Shown: in pieces, positions 48,858 to 58,855 of the stretch
How positions within the stretch are numbered: the stretch's first letter is position 1
Layout of the letters: each line of letters opens with the position of its first letter
NCBI GenBank assembly: GCA_018873225.1
Contig: JAEILZ010000001.1
Location: 7,440,001 to 7,504,000, forward strand
Source of the DNA: [Phialemoniopsis] sp. UDSM-2020
Taxonomy: Eukaryota; Ascomycota; Sordariomycetes; Thyridiales; Thyridiaceae
Direction: 5' to 3'
DNA length: 64,000 bases
Program-made: the position numbers and the translations under genes
The notes under the pieces: generated by a model
Told to the model about the DNA's origin: nothing
What the model saw: only the letters and a program-made list of their open reading frames with translations
Database searches by the model: none

Positions 48858-50146
48858 ATGATGGAATCGCCTTTTCTCTCGTTGCCGACTGAGATGCACA
48901 GTCAGATTGCGGGTCGTCTCCTGGACGACCGCAGCGCCTTGTCTGCCTTGACACTGGTGAACAAACACTTCCGAGGCATCTACCGCGAGCACCTTTTTGC
49001 CACAATTGAGTTCTGTGGCCCAGAAAACGAAGTAGGCCAGGAAATGTTGCGTTTCCGAAGAACATTTCGCAAGCACCCAATGAAGAATGTAGCGGCCCTC
49101 ATCCGGTAAGATGCCTTTCCTCTGATAAGAAGCTTCATACTTACAGTCCCAAGGCATGCGAAATTCGATATTCATAGGCCAGGCCCCCACTTCGTACATC
49201 GTGTCGTGTTCCAGAAAGGAAACTCCGACCTACATTTATACGACTTCATCTCAACAAGTGTCAACTTGATGTCTGGACTACAAAGTCTAAGCTTCAAGAT
49301 CGACAAACTTCATCATCTTGACCAAGCTGGATTACTTCGGGCTCTCAGCACTGAATGTCATCTAGGACGACTTAAATGCATCGGCTTGCATGTTGGTGAT
49401 GTCCCGGACAACATACTGAAATCCGTGTTTGATCATCTTCACTACGGCACCCTCCAAGCTTGCTGGATCAACAGAGACAACCACTTCGTCATTCGTAACA
49501 TTTGCCCACAACAGCCCAACCTCACCGCCCTTTCCTTCGCCTATGATGTCGACGATTCAGTCAATCCCTTACGAGCTAAACGTTCAGCTAACACTGAAAC
49601 CCCGATCCTCGATATCTGCAACGCCTTTCCACGCATGAAACATCTCGTGATACGGGGTGCAGTTGTACTCACGACTTTGAAACGCTGTGAACGCAACCTT
49701 GTAAGTTACTATCACTCCATATTCTCCATTCACAACCGCCAAAAAACACACCATACTCAGGACCTGGCTATAGGCTAACTACTACTAAAAACTAGTTCAG
49801 GGTATCAAACCAAGTCGCGGCTCAGCTAGCGCCATTCCCAGGCATCGAAACCCTGAACATCCAGGTGCACCATCTCAACTGCCATACGGTAGCACGTAGA
49901 CTGCAGTTCAAACAATACCAGAGGGGTATGATTCGCAGAGTCCTTCGAAAAGTCAGAACCCTCAACCAATTCGCATGTTTCAGTAAAAGCGCAAGCGGGT
50001 TAGAACCATGCTTCATCGCCCGACGAGACCTGGTAACAAGACATGTCTCACGCATGACACGGATAGGCGAAACAGCTTCACCTCGGTTCCTGCCAAAAGA
50101 GCTCCGCCAGGTGGCGATCAGGGAATATGACAATCATGGAGGATAG
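48858..50146 (+). CDS. F-box domain protein
   Basis: Predicted substrate receptor of an SCF ubiquitin ligase (family inference from the F-box). Three exons: 48858-49105, 49178-49700 and 49796-50146; introns of 72 and 95 bp have GTAAG donors, the second has a GGCTAACTAC branch site, and the frame is kept; product 373 aa. The first in-frame ATG (48858) is followed by the F-box: SPFLSLPTEMHSQIAGRLL, then DRSALSALTLVNKHFRGI. In the first intron an earlier AG (49146) would run into a stop, so the AG at 49177 is used (..LIR-PGPHFVHRVVFQ). The rest resembles the LRR-like tails of fungal F-box proteins, with spaced Leu/Ile (LKCIGLHVGDVPDNIL, MKHLVIRGAVVLTTL), but no clear repeat. Substrate unknown. 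Such genes are highly expanded and variable in filamentous fungi. Confidence 0.85.
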
Positions 50147-50950
50147 GATAGGAATTAACGACCATGATGGAACAAGGCTTGCCCAGGGCTCTCAGCCCGG
50201 AAGTAGCCACTACTTCAAAACTGCGAGAGGCTTTAGTCATGACGAGGTCGGAAGCTTTATGCCGCAAAATTGAAATTTTCTTATCTTCATGATATTTACA
50301 TCCATGCAATGATGTTTGAGAGACTGTGCATACCATGTCAACGACATGAATGCAGTGAAGCACACACAACTGACGAGCCGAATCATGCCAACACATGTTG
50401 TATGATGTATCAATCTCAAATTAAACTGTGTCCACTAGATTAATATTTTGAATTTCAGTCTCCCTAGTAGTGGCGTTACCACCAGAGCTGAGTTTATCAA
50501 GACAAAGAAGGAAGTTAAGATGTTTAGGGGTGTGGCAGGTCAATGGTACGGCCAGTGTTGTCATGAACTTTGTTTCGACCGGCCGAAGAGGCTTGACAAG
50601 TTCTGTAAGGGGTGGCGTGAGAGGCAAGAAACTTCACGTGAGGCTGGCTTGATGACTGTCTGTGTCCTGTTTGGCTGTCTCGACTCCCTCTATCAATCCG
50701 GCCTTTCTCATCGTCTCCGCACAGTGGTGCAAGCGGCAGGAACAACCGGCTTGGATCACGGCGTGGTATATTCACGTCACAAAGTTCCAACTCCCGATTT
50801 CTCGCCCTCAAAATTACCACCTCACAATTCCTCGACCTCACAATTCCTCGACCTCACAATTCCTCGACCTCACAATTCCTCGACCTCACAATTCCTCGAC
50901 CCCCTAAACGAATCTGCATTTGAACTGACTAGTACATCTCAAGCTTATGC
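50147..50950. other. Spacer upstream of the acidic-tail paralogue
   Basis: 804 bp containing the F-box gene's 3' flank, a perfect five-copy 16-bp repeat, and the presumed promoter of the next gene only 50 bp after the repeat. Confidence 0.6.
50821..50900 (+). repeat. Five perfect copies of a 16-bp tandem repeat
   Basis: The unit CTCACAATTCCTCGAC is repeated five times without a mismatch. It ends 50 bp before the ATG at 50951, so it is probably in the promoter or 5' leader of that gene. Confidence 0.95.
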
Positions 50951-52403
50951 ATGACCTCTGGTCCCGCTGAGTTGGCCGACATGAACACCCACGTAGGAAT
51001 GGGTGAGGTTCACTACACAAACAAGCGCAAGGAGGGAGGAGAGGACGGAGAAGACACAGAGGATGGCTCGAGAAAGAAGCATCATGTCTCACCCGGTAAG
51101 CTTCTATCGCAGACCACCAGCAGCCAGTAGATGCTAACGTAGAAACGTAGGTTCTCAGGATGGCGAGGCAGACACTGCCGTCCTCCATGGAGCCGCGGTC
51201 AATGGCGCCCTACGAGGACCGGTCGACACTGACCACCAGGGAGCGGCGACCAATGCCCAGCAAGGACTAGCCATCGCGGATGACCAACACGAAATCACGG
51301 CCGATCCCCAGCACGGAGCATCAGCCGAGCATGATCAGCATGGAGCTGCTACTGCCAATCAGCACGGAGTAGATCATCAGAGCCACGCCGACAGTGACAG
51401 CGATGTTGATTCTGCCAATGACTTTGTCATACTGAAGGACACTCGGGGAAACATCGTCTTGGACACCCGATCCTTCAGCCCACTCCAGAAGGTTGCCGAC
51501 GACCAGTGGATTCATGACAGGATGCTCGACCAGAGATTCAACCTTCTGACACGGTGGGGCCTAGTTGGCTGGGCTAGGGAAACTGCTCTCAACGTTCATG
51601 TTTATACAGACGTCCCAGCTCGTCTACCCGTCATCATGTATGCAATCAAGGATGCATTCGAGCGACACAAAGACCAGTCCGATGAAACTATTACCGAAAT
51701 CCTAGGGCTATGCGTTCTTTACTCATTCTACTTCACCAAAAAGACCGAGAGAACTTTCAGCAAGATGCTGAATAAGCGTTTCAGGGGTTTTATGTCTGAC
51801 CAGACTGACAGCTATAAGGCTAAGGTCCTGAATGACAAACATGCCAACGAGTTACAGGACCTGTCGAAATATGAGCTTCTAGCAAAGTTGACTTCTCTGA
51901 TCCAACTTTCTGGTACTTATGAACTTCGACGGAAGTTCAACAGGAGGCTAAAAGAGATCTACTCCACCGTAGCCTCGCGCAATGGTGATGACGGATTGTG
52001 GAACGGGATTGCCCGTAATGCTGCAATTCAGGAGATTGAGCTGTTCCAACCTCGTCAGCTAGGCTTTGAGCAGGCTATCTACCGGGACATTTTCGGCCCT
52101 TATGTTTTGGGTGCTGATGGCGTTTCCCGAGAATGGCTCTTGGTAGATCACGATCGCCCCATGGACGATTCGGATAGCTCCGACCTCCCCGAGTCATACG
52201 ACAGCGACGAGAGCTCTATTAGCGGCGAGAGCCCTGCCAGCGTTATGAGCTCTGACAACGACGAGGGTCTGGACAGCGACGAGGGCTCTGACAGCGAGGA
52301 CTCTGACAGCGACGAGGAATCTAACGGCGAGGACTCTAGCAACGATGAGAGCTCTGGCAGCGAGGACTCTGACAGCGGGGACAGCTCTGGCAGCGACGAC
52401 TGA
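50951..52403 (+). CDS. Unknown protein with acidic Ser/Asp tail (paralogue A)
   Basis: I recognise no named family. Two exons, 50951-51095 and 51151-52403, with a 55-bp intron (GTAAG donor, CTAAC branch, GTAG acceptor), give 465 aa. Residues 1-150 are hydrophilic with imperfect Q-H-G-A repeats (DQHGAATANQHG). Residues 170-400 form a helical-looking domain (DDQWIHDRMLDQRFNLLTRW, then LSKYELLAKLTSLIQLSG, then DDGLWNGIARNAAIQEIELF). The last 70 residues are almost only Ser, Asp, Glu, Asn and Gly, from GAC-AGC-GAC-GAG-type codon repeats. The domain up to YRDIF aligns with the gene on the opposite strand at 52982-54034 (for example DDGLW/DDELW, IQEIELFQP/RREIALFSP, QAIYRD/QASYVRD) with near-equal spacing. 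The charged tail suggests a nuclear or nucleic-acid-associated role, which is inference. Confidence 0.78.
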
Positions 52404-52981
52404 ATGGCGTGGAAGATTTGAGCATGGGGAGGTGGCAGTATGCCTCGAGGGTGACCAGGACTTCTCGGGACAAAGGAGGGAAAATTACCACTGCGGGTGA
52501 CAAGAATAAGTGATATATTACGGGTGATGCACGACTTATTCAGTGGGTTTCCGTGATAGTTATGCAGTATTTCGAAGTTATTCGACACTTCAGGTGTCAA
52601 ACGAGGCGCTCGTTTCCGCGCTCACTTGGGAGTGGGCTTCAAATAAGACTTTGATCGTCAGTCATGCAATGATAAATGCACGTGAGATTCAACATCACCG
52701 ATTCACAATGGGAATGGATGTCAAAGAATAGGACAAGTCAATTCTGCAGAGCTACCAGAGATATGAGATGTTAAACGAAGGGCTCGTTGCTTCATTGCCG
52801 TTCACCCAGCAATATAATGAAATGAGACTCGTTCAGAGCGTTCCCCGCCAGTTGTAAAAAAGCCATCTCCGCGTTCTCGGCCCTTCAACCCGTTCAAATA
52901 ACCCTACCATTCGACACCCTCACTGACGTGTAGAGGGGGGAGTGTACCACGTGTGTGTCGTCCCCTGCACGTCCTGTCGAT
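52404..52981. other. Convergent spacer between the two paralogues
   Basis: 578 bp with both 3' flanks. It contains three variants of the dispersed motif: the near-palindrome AACGAGGCGCTCGTTT (52600-52615), AACGAAGGGCTCGTTG (52774-52789) and AATGAGACTCGTTC (52821-52834). No ORF. Confidence 0.6.
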
Positions 52982-54034
52982 TTAGGCCCATCCCAAGTAC
53001 TCCTTGTTGCACTCCTTGTTGATGGAGTTCAAGTTGTAAGCCGTTCTATCACGGACGTACGACGCTTGAGAAACATGCAGTTTCTTTGGGCTGAACAGTG
53101 CGATCTCACGACGCACGGCAGTATCCCGAACTTTTGCCCAGAGCTCATCGTCAGCGGGTTTGGGAGCAACAAGATCGTGAATGTGTTGGAGGAGCTGCCT
53201 GTGTTGGGCAGTCAAAGACATGCCAGGGTCTCTGTTCATCCGGACACTCCGAAGTGCAGTGAGCATGTCGGCCTTAGACTTGGCGACGAGTTCCCGGGCG
53301 TAAATGTCACGCAGCAGTGTCTTCTGTCGGTGAAACATGCTGACAACGGAGCCGAATCGTCGATCACGCTTTGTCCAGAAACTCGGTCTCTCCTTCGGCA
53401 AGGCAGTAACCTTCTTGTCTTTGGGCTGGGTCCTGTAGTGATCGAGGATAAGACAATATCCAATTACCCAGGGCAGCATGTGAGACTCTTCGTCCAGTTC
53501 CTTGATCAAGGCCCGCTTGACAACCTTGCGTCTGGACTTGCCGCTCATCTTGAGGGATCTGGAAGATCGAAGGGGAAATCCAATCAACTGCCAGCTAGGC
53601 CTAGCGGTGTTGGGATCAATGATCTTGCCAAGACGGCTTTTGCGCTGGAACAGACGCCTGCCCTCTATTTCCTGCATTCTTGCGATCTTGCGATCTCGAT
53701 CCTGGTCCTCGAAGGGTGGGAGGGCTGGCAAAATCTTGTGGTATAGAGAGACTTTGAACTCCTTGACCTTCTGAGCAGCAAAGTGAATGCTGGCTTCCCA
53801 CTCGTTCACTAGCTGTGGGTATATGGTCTTGAATCGGGTGACCTGGCCGAGAAGTGCTTCATCGAGATCGTCCTCAGTTTTGTTCGGGGTGGACCAGATC
53901 GCTTTGCGCCACTCATCGGCAGTCGGGGCCTGTACAAGTGCGTTGAGAAGTCTCTGCTGCGGTTCGACCGTGACGTCGTCATAGACTGTAAGGCATCTCG
54001 CCAGCACAAAGCGCAAGCGTTCCTGCGGGTCCAT
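52982..54034 (-). CDS. Unknown basic protein (paralogue B)
   Basis: A single-exon model of 350 aa, no recognised family. The N-terminal half is mixed-charge and helical (PTADEWRKAIWSTPNKTEDD). The middle is basic (SRSLKMSGKSRRKVVKRALI). Residues 200-330 align with paralogue A, from RFGSVVSMFHRQKTLLRDIY through DDELWAKVRDTAVRREIALF to ASYVRDRT, with at most one gap over 70 residues. It lacks the acidic tail of A. The start at 54034 is the first ATG, but the ten codons before it are also open and protein-like (HELIRLRRDK), and a GTAAGT/CAG pair would add more only by an implausible 31-nt intron. A missed upstream exon is therefore possible. The orientation converges on paralogue A. Confidence 0.7.
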   Translation of the reverse strand: MDPQERLRFVLARCLTVYDDVTVEPQQRLLNALVQAPTADEWRKAIWSTPNKTEDDLDEALLGQVTRFKTIYPQLVNEWEASIHFAAQKVKEFKVSLYHKILPALPPFEDQDRDRKIARMQEIEGRRLFQRKSRLGKIIDPNTARPSWQLIGFPLRSSRSLKMSGKSRRKVVKRALIKELDEESHMLPWVIGYCLILDHYRTQPKDKKVTALPKERPSFWTKRDRRFGSVVSMFHRQKTLLRDIYARELVAKSKADMLTALRSVRMNRDPGMSLTAQHRQLLQHIHDLVAPKPADDELWAKVRDTAVRREIALFSPKKLHVSQASYVRDRTAYNLNSINKECNKEYLGWA

Positions 54035-54862
54035 CTTGTCTCTGCGAAGTCTAATAAGTTCGTGATACTGTTTGTCAGGAGGAAGACCAAGAACTTACTA
54101 GGTAGAACGCGGTTCGTTCATGAGGGGCTGGTGAGGAGTGAGAAGAAGAAGAACCAGCAAGGCCTGCTGCAGCAGTTTAGAGGTGTTGCGATCGTAAAAT
54201 ACGCTGCTCTGAGTGACGAACACTGAATGCCCGTGTTTCTAGTGTTGGCGACCTACTTCTAGTGGGTGGGAAGACGTTTTGGCGGCGGCCTAAGGAAGTG
54301 ATAGAGGTGAGTTTTGATATTCCACCTCGGGGTGAGGAGCCAGCAAAATCAATAGATGGTAGACGCTCCGCCCTGGAAGATCAAAGTTGATGTTGGAAAG
54401 AAGAAGTCAGAGCGGAATTTCCCAGGTAAAAGGTGAGAACTACAGTGTTCTCCTAGTAAGCTAAGAGATGAAAGCAGAATGAGGCAGGAAGAGGGTGTAA
54501 ATGTGAGATGAGGAGGCTGTGGCTTGCGTGCTTGGTCTAGGTATTTGTGGAGGATTTGCTAGCTTTTGAGATCACAAATCGATCATCTCTTCCTCACTTC
54601 ATCCTCACTAACGTCTACAAGTAGCATTTGGGCTGCATCACGTGAGCTTTTTTCAACTTGGGGATGATCACAGCCTTGCTCGCACCGAACGCAGCATCCC
54701 CAAGTAATTATTCCCCTTCACTTTTTCAACTCTCCAGGTCACACTCTACTCGCATCCCCTGCTGTCCTCTCGAGGCGACTCATTTTGGCAATCTCAACAG
54801 TCGCCCAATCCCAATCGTCGTGTGACACTAAACGTGCGTGAGTACTTTGCGCAAGCCTCAGA
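54035..54862. promoter_or_regulatory. Divergent spacer between paralogue B and the 502-aa gene
   Basis: 828 bp between divergent starts, so it must hold both promoters. GA-rich patches occur at 54.40-54.54 kb and CT-rich sequence before the 54863 ATG. No distinct element is recognised. Confidence 0.5.
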
Positions 54863-56503
54863 ATGAAACCATCAGTCCATAAACCTCGCGACATCTTCGA
54901 GGTTCGGGATGCTGTCCTTCGAGTCAACGCTGAGGCCGCTCGCTGGCTACGCGTCATGGAGGTATGCCTGCGATCCATCAGCCCACTGGGTAGCTTTTAT
55001 GTCATCTGCATACTAATCAGCACATTCTAGGGCACCGAACTTGGACGCCCAGGAGTAAGTGCAAGCCCTATTCTTTCCGACGGTCAAATCCCATTATTAA
55101 CAAAGATCTTTTGTAAGGAACTCAAACCAAAATGCATTATCAAGACACGCTTTTCGGAGGATGCACACGATGAGGACGTCGACGCCACCAGGTCAGGAGA
55201 GTCTGACCCTGGCTCGGAAGACGACCACGTCGACGATACAGACAGCGATGGAGGTCACGAGGACGAGAACACCGAGCAACTTGACATGAACACCGGCTTC
55301 GAAATACATGAAAAAAAATGCCGGGAACACAACACCGACCTGTTCAACCGAGTGTATTGCGATAGTGGTAGTGTGCACCCCACGACACAAAAGGAGCACC
55401 CGAATTGGGAACGTCTCGAGGTCAAAACAAAGCATGGAAAAAACGCTTTCCCTTATGTGACTTACACTATCGAGGGTCCAACCTCATCTCGAGGAGATGA
55501 CATGGCTTCATCATCTGCACCAGATGCAGCCCAGTCTCAGGACGCAGCAAGGGCATTGTTCGAGGAAACCTTCCGTGAAGGATTCCATACTAAGCTCGGG
55601 GGCGGATACGGGGTATACAATGCCATATTCGCATTTATCGAGAGCATCCGGGCCCAATATCCCGACATGGCTTTCATGAATCCCCTGACAAGTACAAAGA
55701 TCCTGCAGGCATTCGGTGACGCAGGTGTACTATCTGGTATCCGTGTCGAGGACCGCGGGTCTATGAATATACTCCCGAACGACATCTTGGGTATGGCTGG
55801 AGCATGGACTCGACGCATGAGCGAGAATGCAGTCATGAACGATCGGGATGAACTACCTGATGCCAGTGCGGAGGGAGCGATGCTCCCGCACACAAATACC
55901 ACTCCGGCCGGTACTGCTCCCAACACCAGGGTCAGAGTTGGAATTATACGCTCGAGAAGCCCTAAACACGAGATCTTTGAGGACGACTTCGTTCCGATGA
56001 CCACTGACAGCGTGCAACTCACCGTCTGGCTTCACGCTGAAAAGAAGGTGATTTTCATTCCGAAGACGACGGAGAAAGTTCCGGACAAGAAGCAGAAATT
56101 GATCACCTCATACTCCGCCATCATCCCAGGCCAGCCAGAAACACGCGAGCAGGCAAGCAAAGATCCTGAAGATCTAGACGCTGCGGATATAGCAGATGAG
56201 ACCTGCCTTCGGCGGAGTGTAGATGACCCATTCCTCGGAGACGAGACCGACGAGGTCTACTATGTGGCGAAAAGGGGGGGGGACTACTACGTCTACCACA
56301 TGGAAGATAAGTGCTGGGGAGTTTTCACGGAGCGATTCGTCACTGCAAGAGACCCAAATGACAACAGCCTCAAGCCTGTATGGCAAGTTGTTAGACTCGA
56401 CGAACAGTCTGAGCTGGACCGCAAGCGAAAGCAGGGTCACCTGGTGCGCATTGCCCTTCCACCGGAGCCGCCCGAGTTGCTTTGTGAGCCCACTGTATCA
56501 TAG
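54863..56503 (+). CDS. Unknown acidic protein, 502 aa
   Basis: I recognise no family. Three exons: 54863-54961, 55031-55054 (24 nt) and 55118-56503; introns of 69 and 63 bp with GTATGC and GTAAGT donors; all junctions are phase 0. Residues 1-45 look helical (PRDIFEVRDAVLRVNAEAAR). Residues 55-105 are strongly acidic (DEDVDATRSGESDPGSEDD). A possibly folded block follows near residues 180-260 (ARALFEETFREGFHTKLGGG, then YGVYNAIFAFIESIRAQYPD). The C-terminal part contains DEVYYVAKRGGDYYVYHMED. A run of seven G at about 56274-56280 lies inside the ORF and could be a slippage or assembly-error site, though the frame is intact on both sides. The 24-nt exon is supported only by splice signals; reading exon 1 to exon 3 directly also keeps frame. 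Confidence 0.72.
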
Positions 56504-57939
56504 ACCCTAGAGATAAAGCCATAGCAACTACCTAACTGGAATAAGAGAGCTTGTTCCATACCCTTTGATGCCTGGTATTGATTGATAGGATTACATGTCT
56601 TTCGTGGTGCTTAATCAAATGGGCATAAAGAAGAACATTGCTATCAAGTATTCGGCTGGCGTGTCATCCTGCGTTATGGGCATATAGTTGTAATGAGGCT
56701 CTCGTTAAATGATTCGTCACTACTATGGAAAAATTCCACTGACGAGGCTCTCAAAAGGTTGGTCACTACTCTGAAATGATACCCCTGGCGAGGCTCTCGA
56801 ATGGCAGAAAAGCTTCATGACCTCTGGATACAATGCCTCGGCGCCCATGAGCAGGCCCTACTCTCCTGCATCATGGAATCCGTCGTGTGACTCTTCCGTG
56901 TCTTGAACTGGTGGAGAGTTTGGCTCTATGTTCTGACCTACAGAGCATGATCACTGAATTTGAATTTCGTGCCTGTATGTTTCATACGCTCTTACCTCGA
57001 TGCTTGGTTTTGAGTCTGGTCCAGTCAATATCAATGTGGATATTGGTCGCCGGGACCTCAGCGTGACATCAGGTGCTTTTCACCCTCCGCGTCGTCGAAT
57101 TATTGGCACGAATAGATCAATTTCAAGGCTTTGAATCACGCATCTGCAAGGAAACACGCCAGCTTTCAAGGTTCGTTGCTGCTGACCTACATTTCATACT
57201 CATTGCTACCTTTTGGTCGAGTCAAAGTCAGCTCCAGCTGAAAGCCATCAGTCCGTTGAATCGAGGCCCTCGCGTGGTAACAGCACAACAACGTCCTGAG
57301 GCGCGCAGCATCTGTCAAGTGCGAAAGCACAAGCCTCTTTCTTTCTCGGTGGTACATTTCCCTCCTTCCTCTGCGCTGATACATACTCTGACCGCTCTTG
57401 TTGATACACCAGGGCATGTTTTCTCGGCCTGACCATCACCTTGATCCTGTCGACTGAAATCTCGATCCTGAGGTTGCGTTTACACCAATAGCTCGCGCAG
57501 AAAAGCACATCTTCATCTCGAGTCCATCGCACCCTACGACGCCGGCTGCATTGAAGTTCTCGTAAGAAGGCATGAGCATCGCTCTGACGCCGAAGCAAAG
57601 CCGGAGCCAAGGTAAGAGATCGCGTCCAGAAACCTCGAAATATCAATTGACCTGGGCAATCTGCCAGAGTTGTCGCGTCTTATTCAATAGATCACCCGAG
57701 ATCCCATCCCACGATTCCTAGGCACGGCCTGGTTACCGAAGCGTCGCTCCTCCTGACGCTCTCTCACCCACAGCACGAAATTGTTCACGTTTGAGTCTCC
57801 TGGCCCTCATCTTTATACTCACTCCAGTCGAATGTTGATCGCGTCGCCCACTTCCCCAGGCTCTTCTAGACCCTGAGCCGCATAACCTCTCTTCCTCGCC
57901 CTTTCCCTGCAATCACCTTGGACAAACCGGCCGGCAATC
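56504..57939. other. 1.4-kb spacer with degenerate tandem repeat
   Basis: Just beyond the 502-aa gene, three copies of GAGGCTCTC at 56695, 56744 and 56790 define a degenerate direct repeat of 46-49 bp that also shares a GTCACTAC block. The remainder, up to the next ATG, shows ordinary composition with no convincing ORF; 57.8-57.94 kb is CT-rich and likely promoter and leader. Confidence 0.6.
56695..56799 (+). repeat. Degenerate direct repeat carrying GAGGCTCTCG
   Basis: Three spaced copies of the core (49 and 46 bp apart), two of which are followed by a GTCACTACT block. The first copy shares 15 nt (GTAATGAGGCTCTCG) with the inverse strand of the minisatellite at 48.28 kb. Confidence 0.75.
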
Positions 57940-58620
57940 ATGGAACAACCTGTCAAGGCTCAGACGTCGTCTCTTGCCCAGGCGTGCAAGTTGATCGAAG
58001 AGAAATTAGCAAAGCAGGATGAGATAGCCACTGCTATCAAAAATCAGGGCGGAGAGGATACCCAGCACTTGCAGGATGAACTCGAGGAGCTAGAATTGGA
58101 CCTCATCGACTGGACTGCACGAGTCCGTTTCATGATCCAGCGGGGCAAACACAGACGGGAGCAGGACGAGGACATACTCCCCATGAGTGACGAGCAACGA
58201 CGCATCCTCGCAGAGCTTGATGCACTCCTCCCTGACGGTAGGGATTCCGAGATCGCCGAATGCCTCAAGTCCCTTGAAGACCAGCTTGATCCAAAGAGGT
58301 CAAGTGAATGGCGAGTACCAAAGCACATTGTCAACGAGCGCCAGGGCATCGAACCCTACATTCCCGACACGAATGCAAACGCTGGTCTCGGTAAGTCTAT
58401 CTCTTCAACTTCTCTTAGGTCGGCATCCTAACAATGAGTAGCGCCGGAAGCGGTCATCGAGCAACATCTCAGCGACAAGACCATCCCAGAGCTTTCAATG
58501 TACCAAGTAAAGACCCAGGCTTTTGATGAGATGGGGCACAGGTCTGCACAAAATCTCTTGCAAGGTGGCAGCGAAACATACAAGAGGTTCTTGGATCGAC
58601 TGAACAGCGGGGTCGATTGA
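57940..58620 (+). CDS. Small coiled-coil protein of unknown function
   Basis: Two exons, 57940-58390 and 58442-58620, with a 51-bp intron (GTAAG donor, GTAG acceptor) that keeps frame as NANAGL-A-PEAVIEQ; product 209 aa. Residues 10-80 are predicted coiled coil from the heptad-like spacing (LAQACKLIEEKLAKQDEIAT, then LQDELEELELDLIDW). The rest is charged and helical, with LAELDALLPD and YKRFLDRLNSG at the end. No enzyme motif. It converges on the tandem-repeat gene to its right, 235 bp away. Without splicing the ORF would stop shortly after the donor site, so the two-exon model is preferred. Confidence 0.75.
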
Positions 58621-58780
58621 GCTTGGACTCGAGAATTTCGTGCACACCGCTCGACATCAGGCTAGATCTTGCAAACAATACTGCGAGGTCACATTGTACA
58701 TTACAAAGAGTCGTAGAAATCCATTAATGACGCGTTGTTCCTATGGCTTGTGCAGATTGCCGTTGCTAGTCTAATAGTGT

Positions 58781-58790
58781 GGCTCTCGTC
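58781..58790 (+). repeat. Copy of dispersed GGCTCTCGTC motif
   Basis: Continues as AAATCCGTTCACC, resembling the AAATGATTCGTCAC that follows the copy at 56695. It lies between two convergent genes. Confidence 0.55.
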
Positions 58791-58855
58791 AAATCCGTTC
58801 ACCGTCCTTCCTCCAATTCATCATCTGTAGCGTTGTGCCTATTCACAGACCTCCC

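Noticed and set aside
50821..50900. CRISPR-like array
   Set aside because: The 16-bp units are directly adjacent without spacers, and the organism is a fungus; this is a minisatellite.
54035..54125. Upstream exon for paralogue B joined through GTAAGT..CAG
   Set aside because: The in-frame join would need a 31-nt intron, shorter than any other here, and the upstream frame has no ATG before a stop. Left as a doubt about the start.
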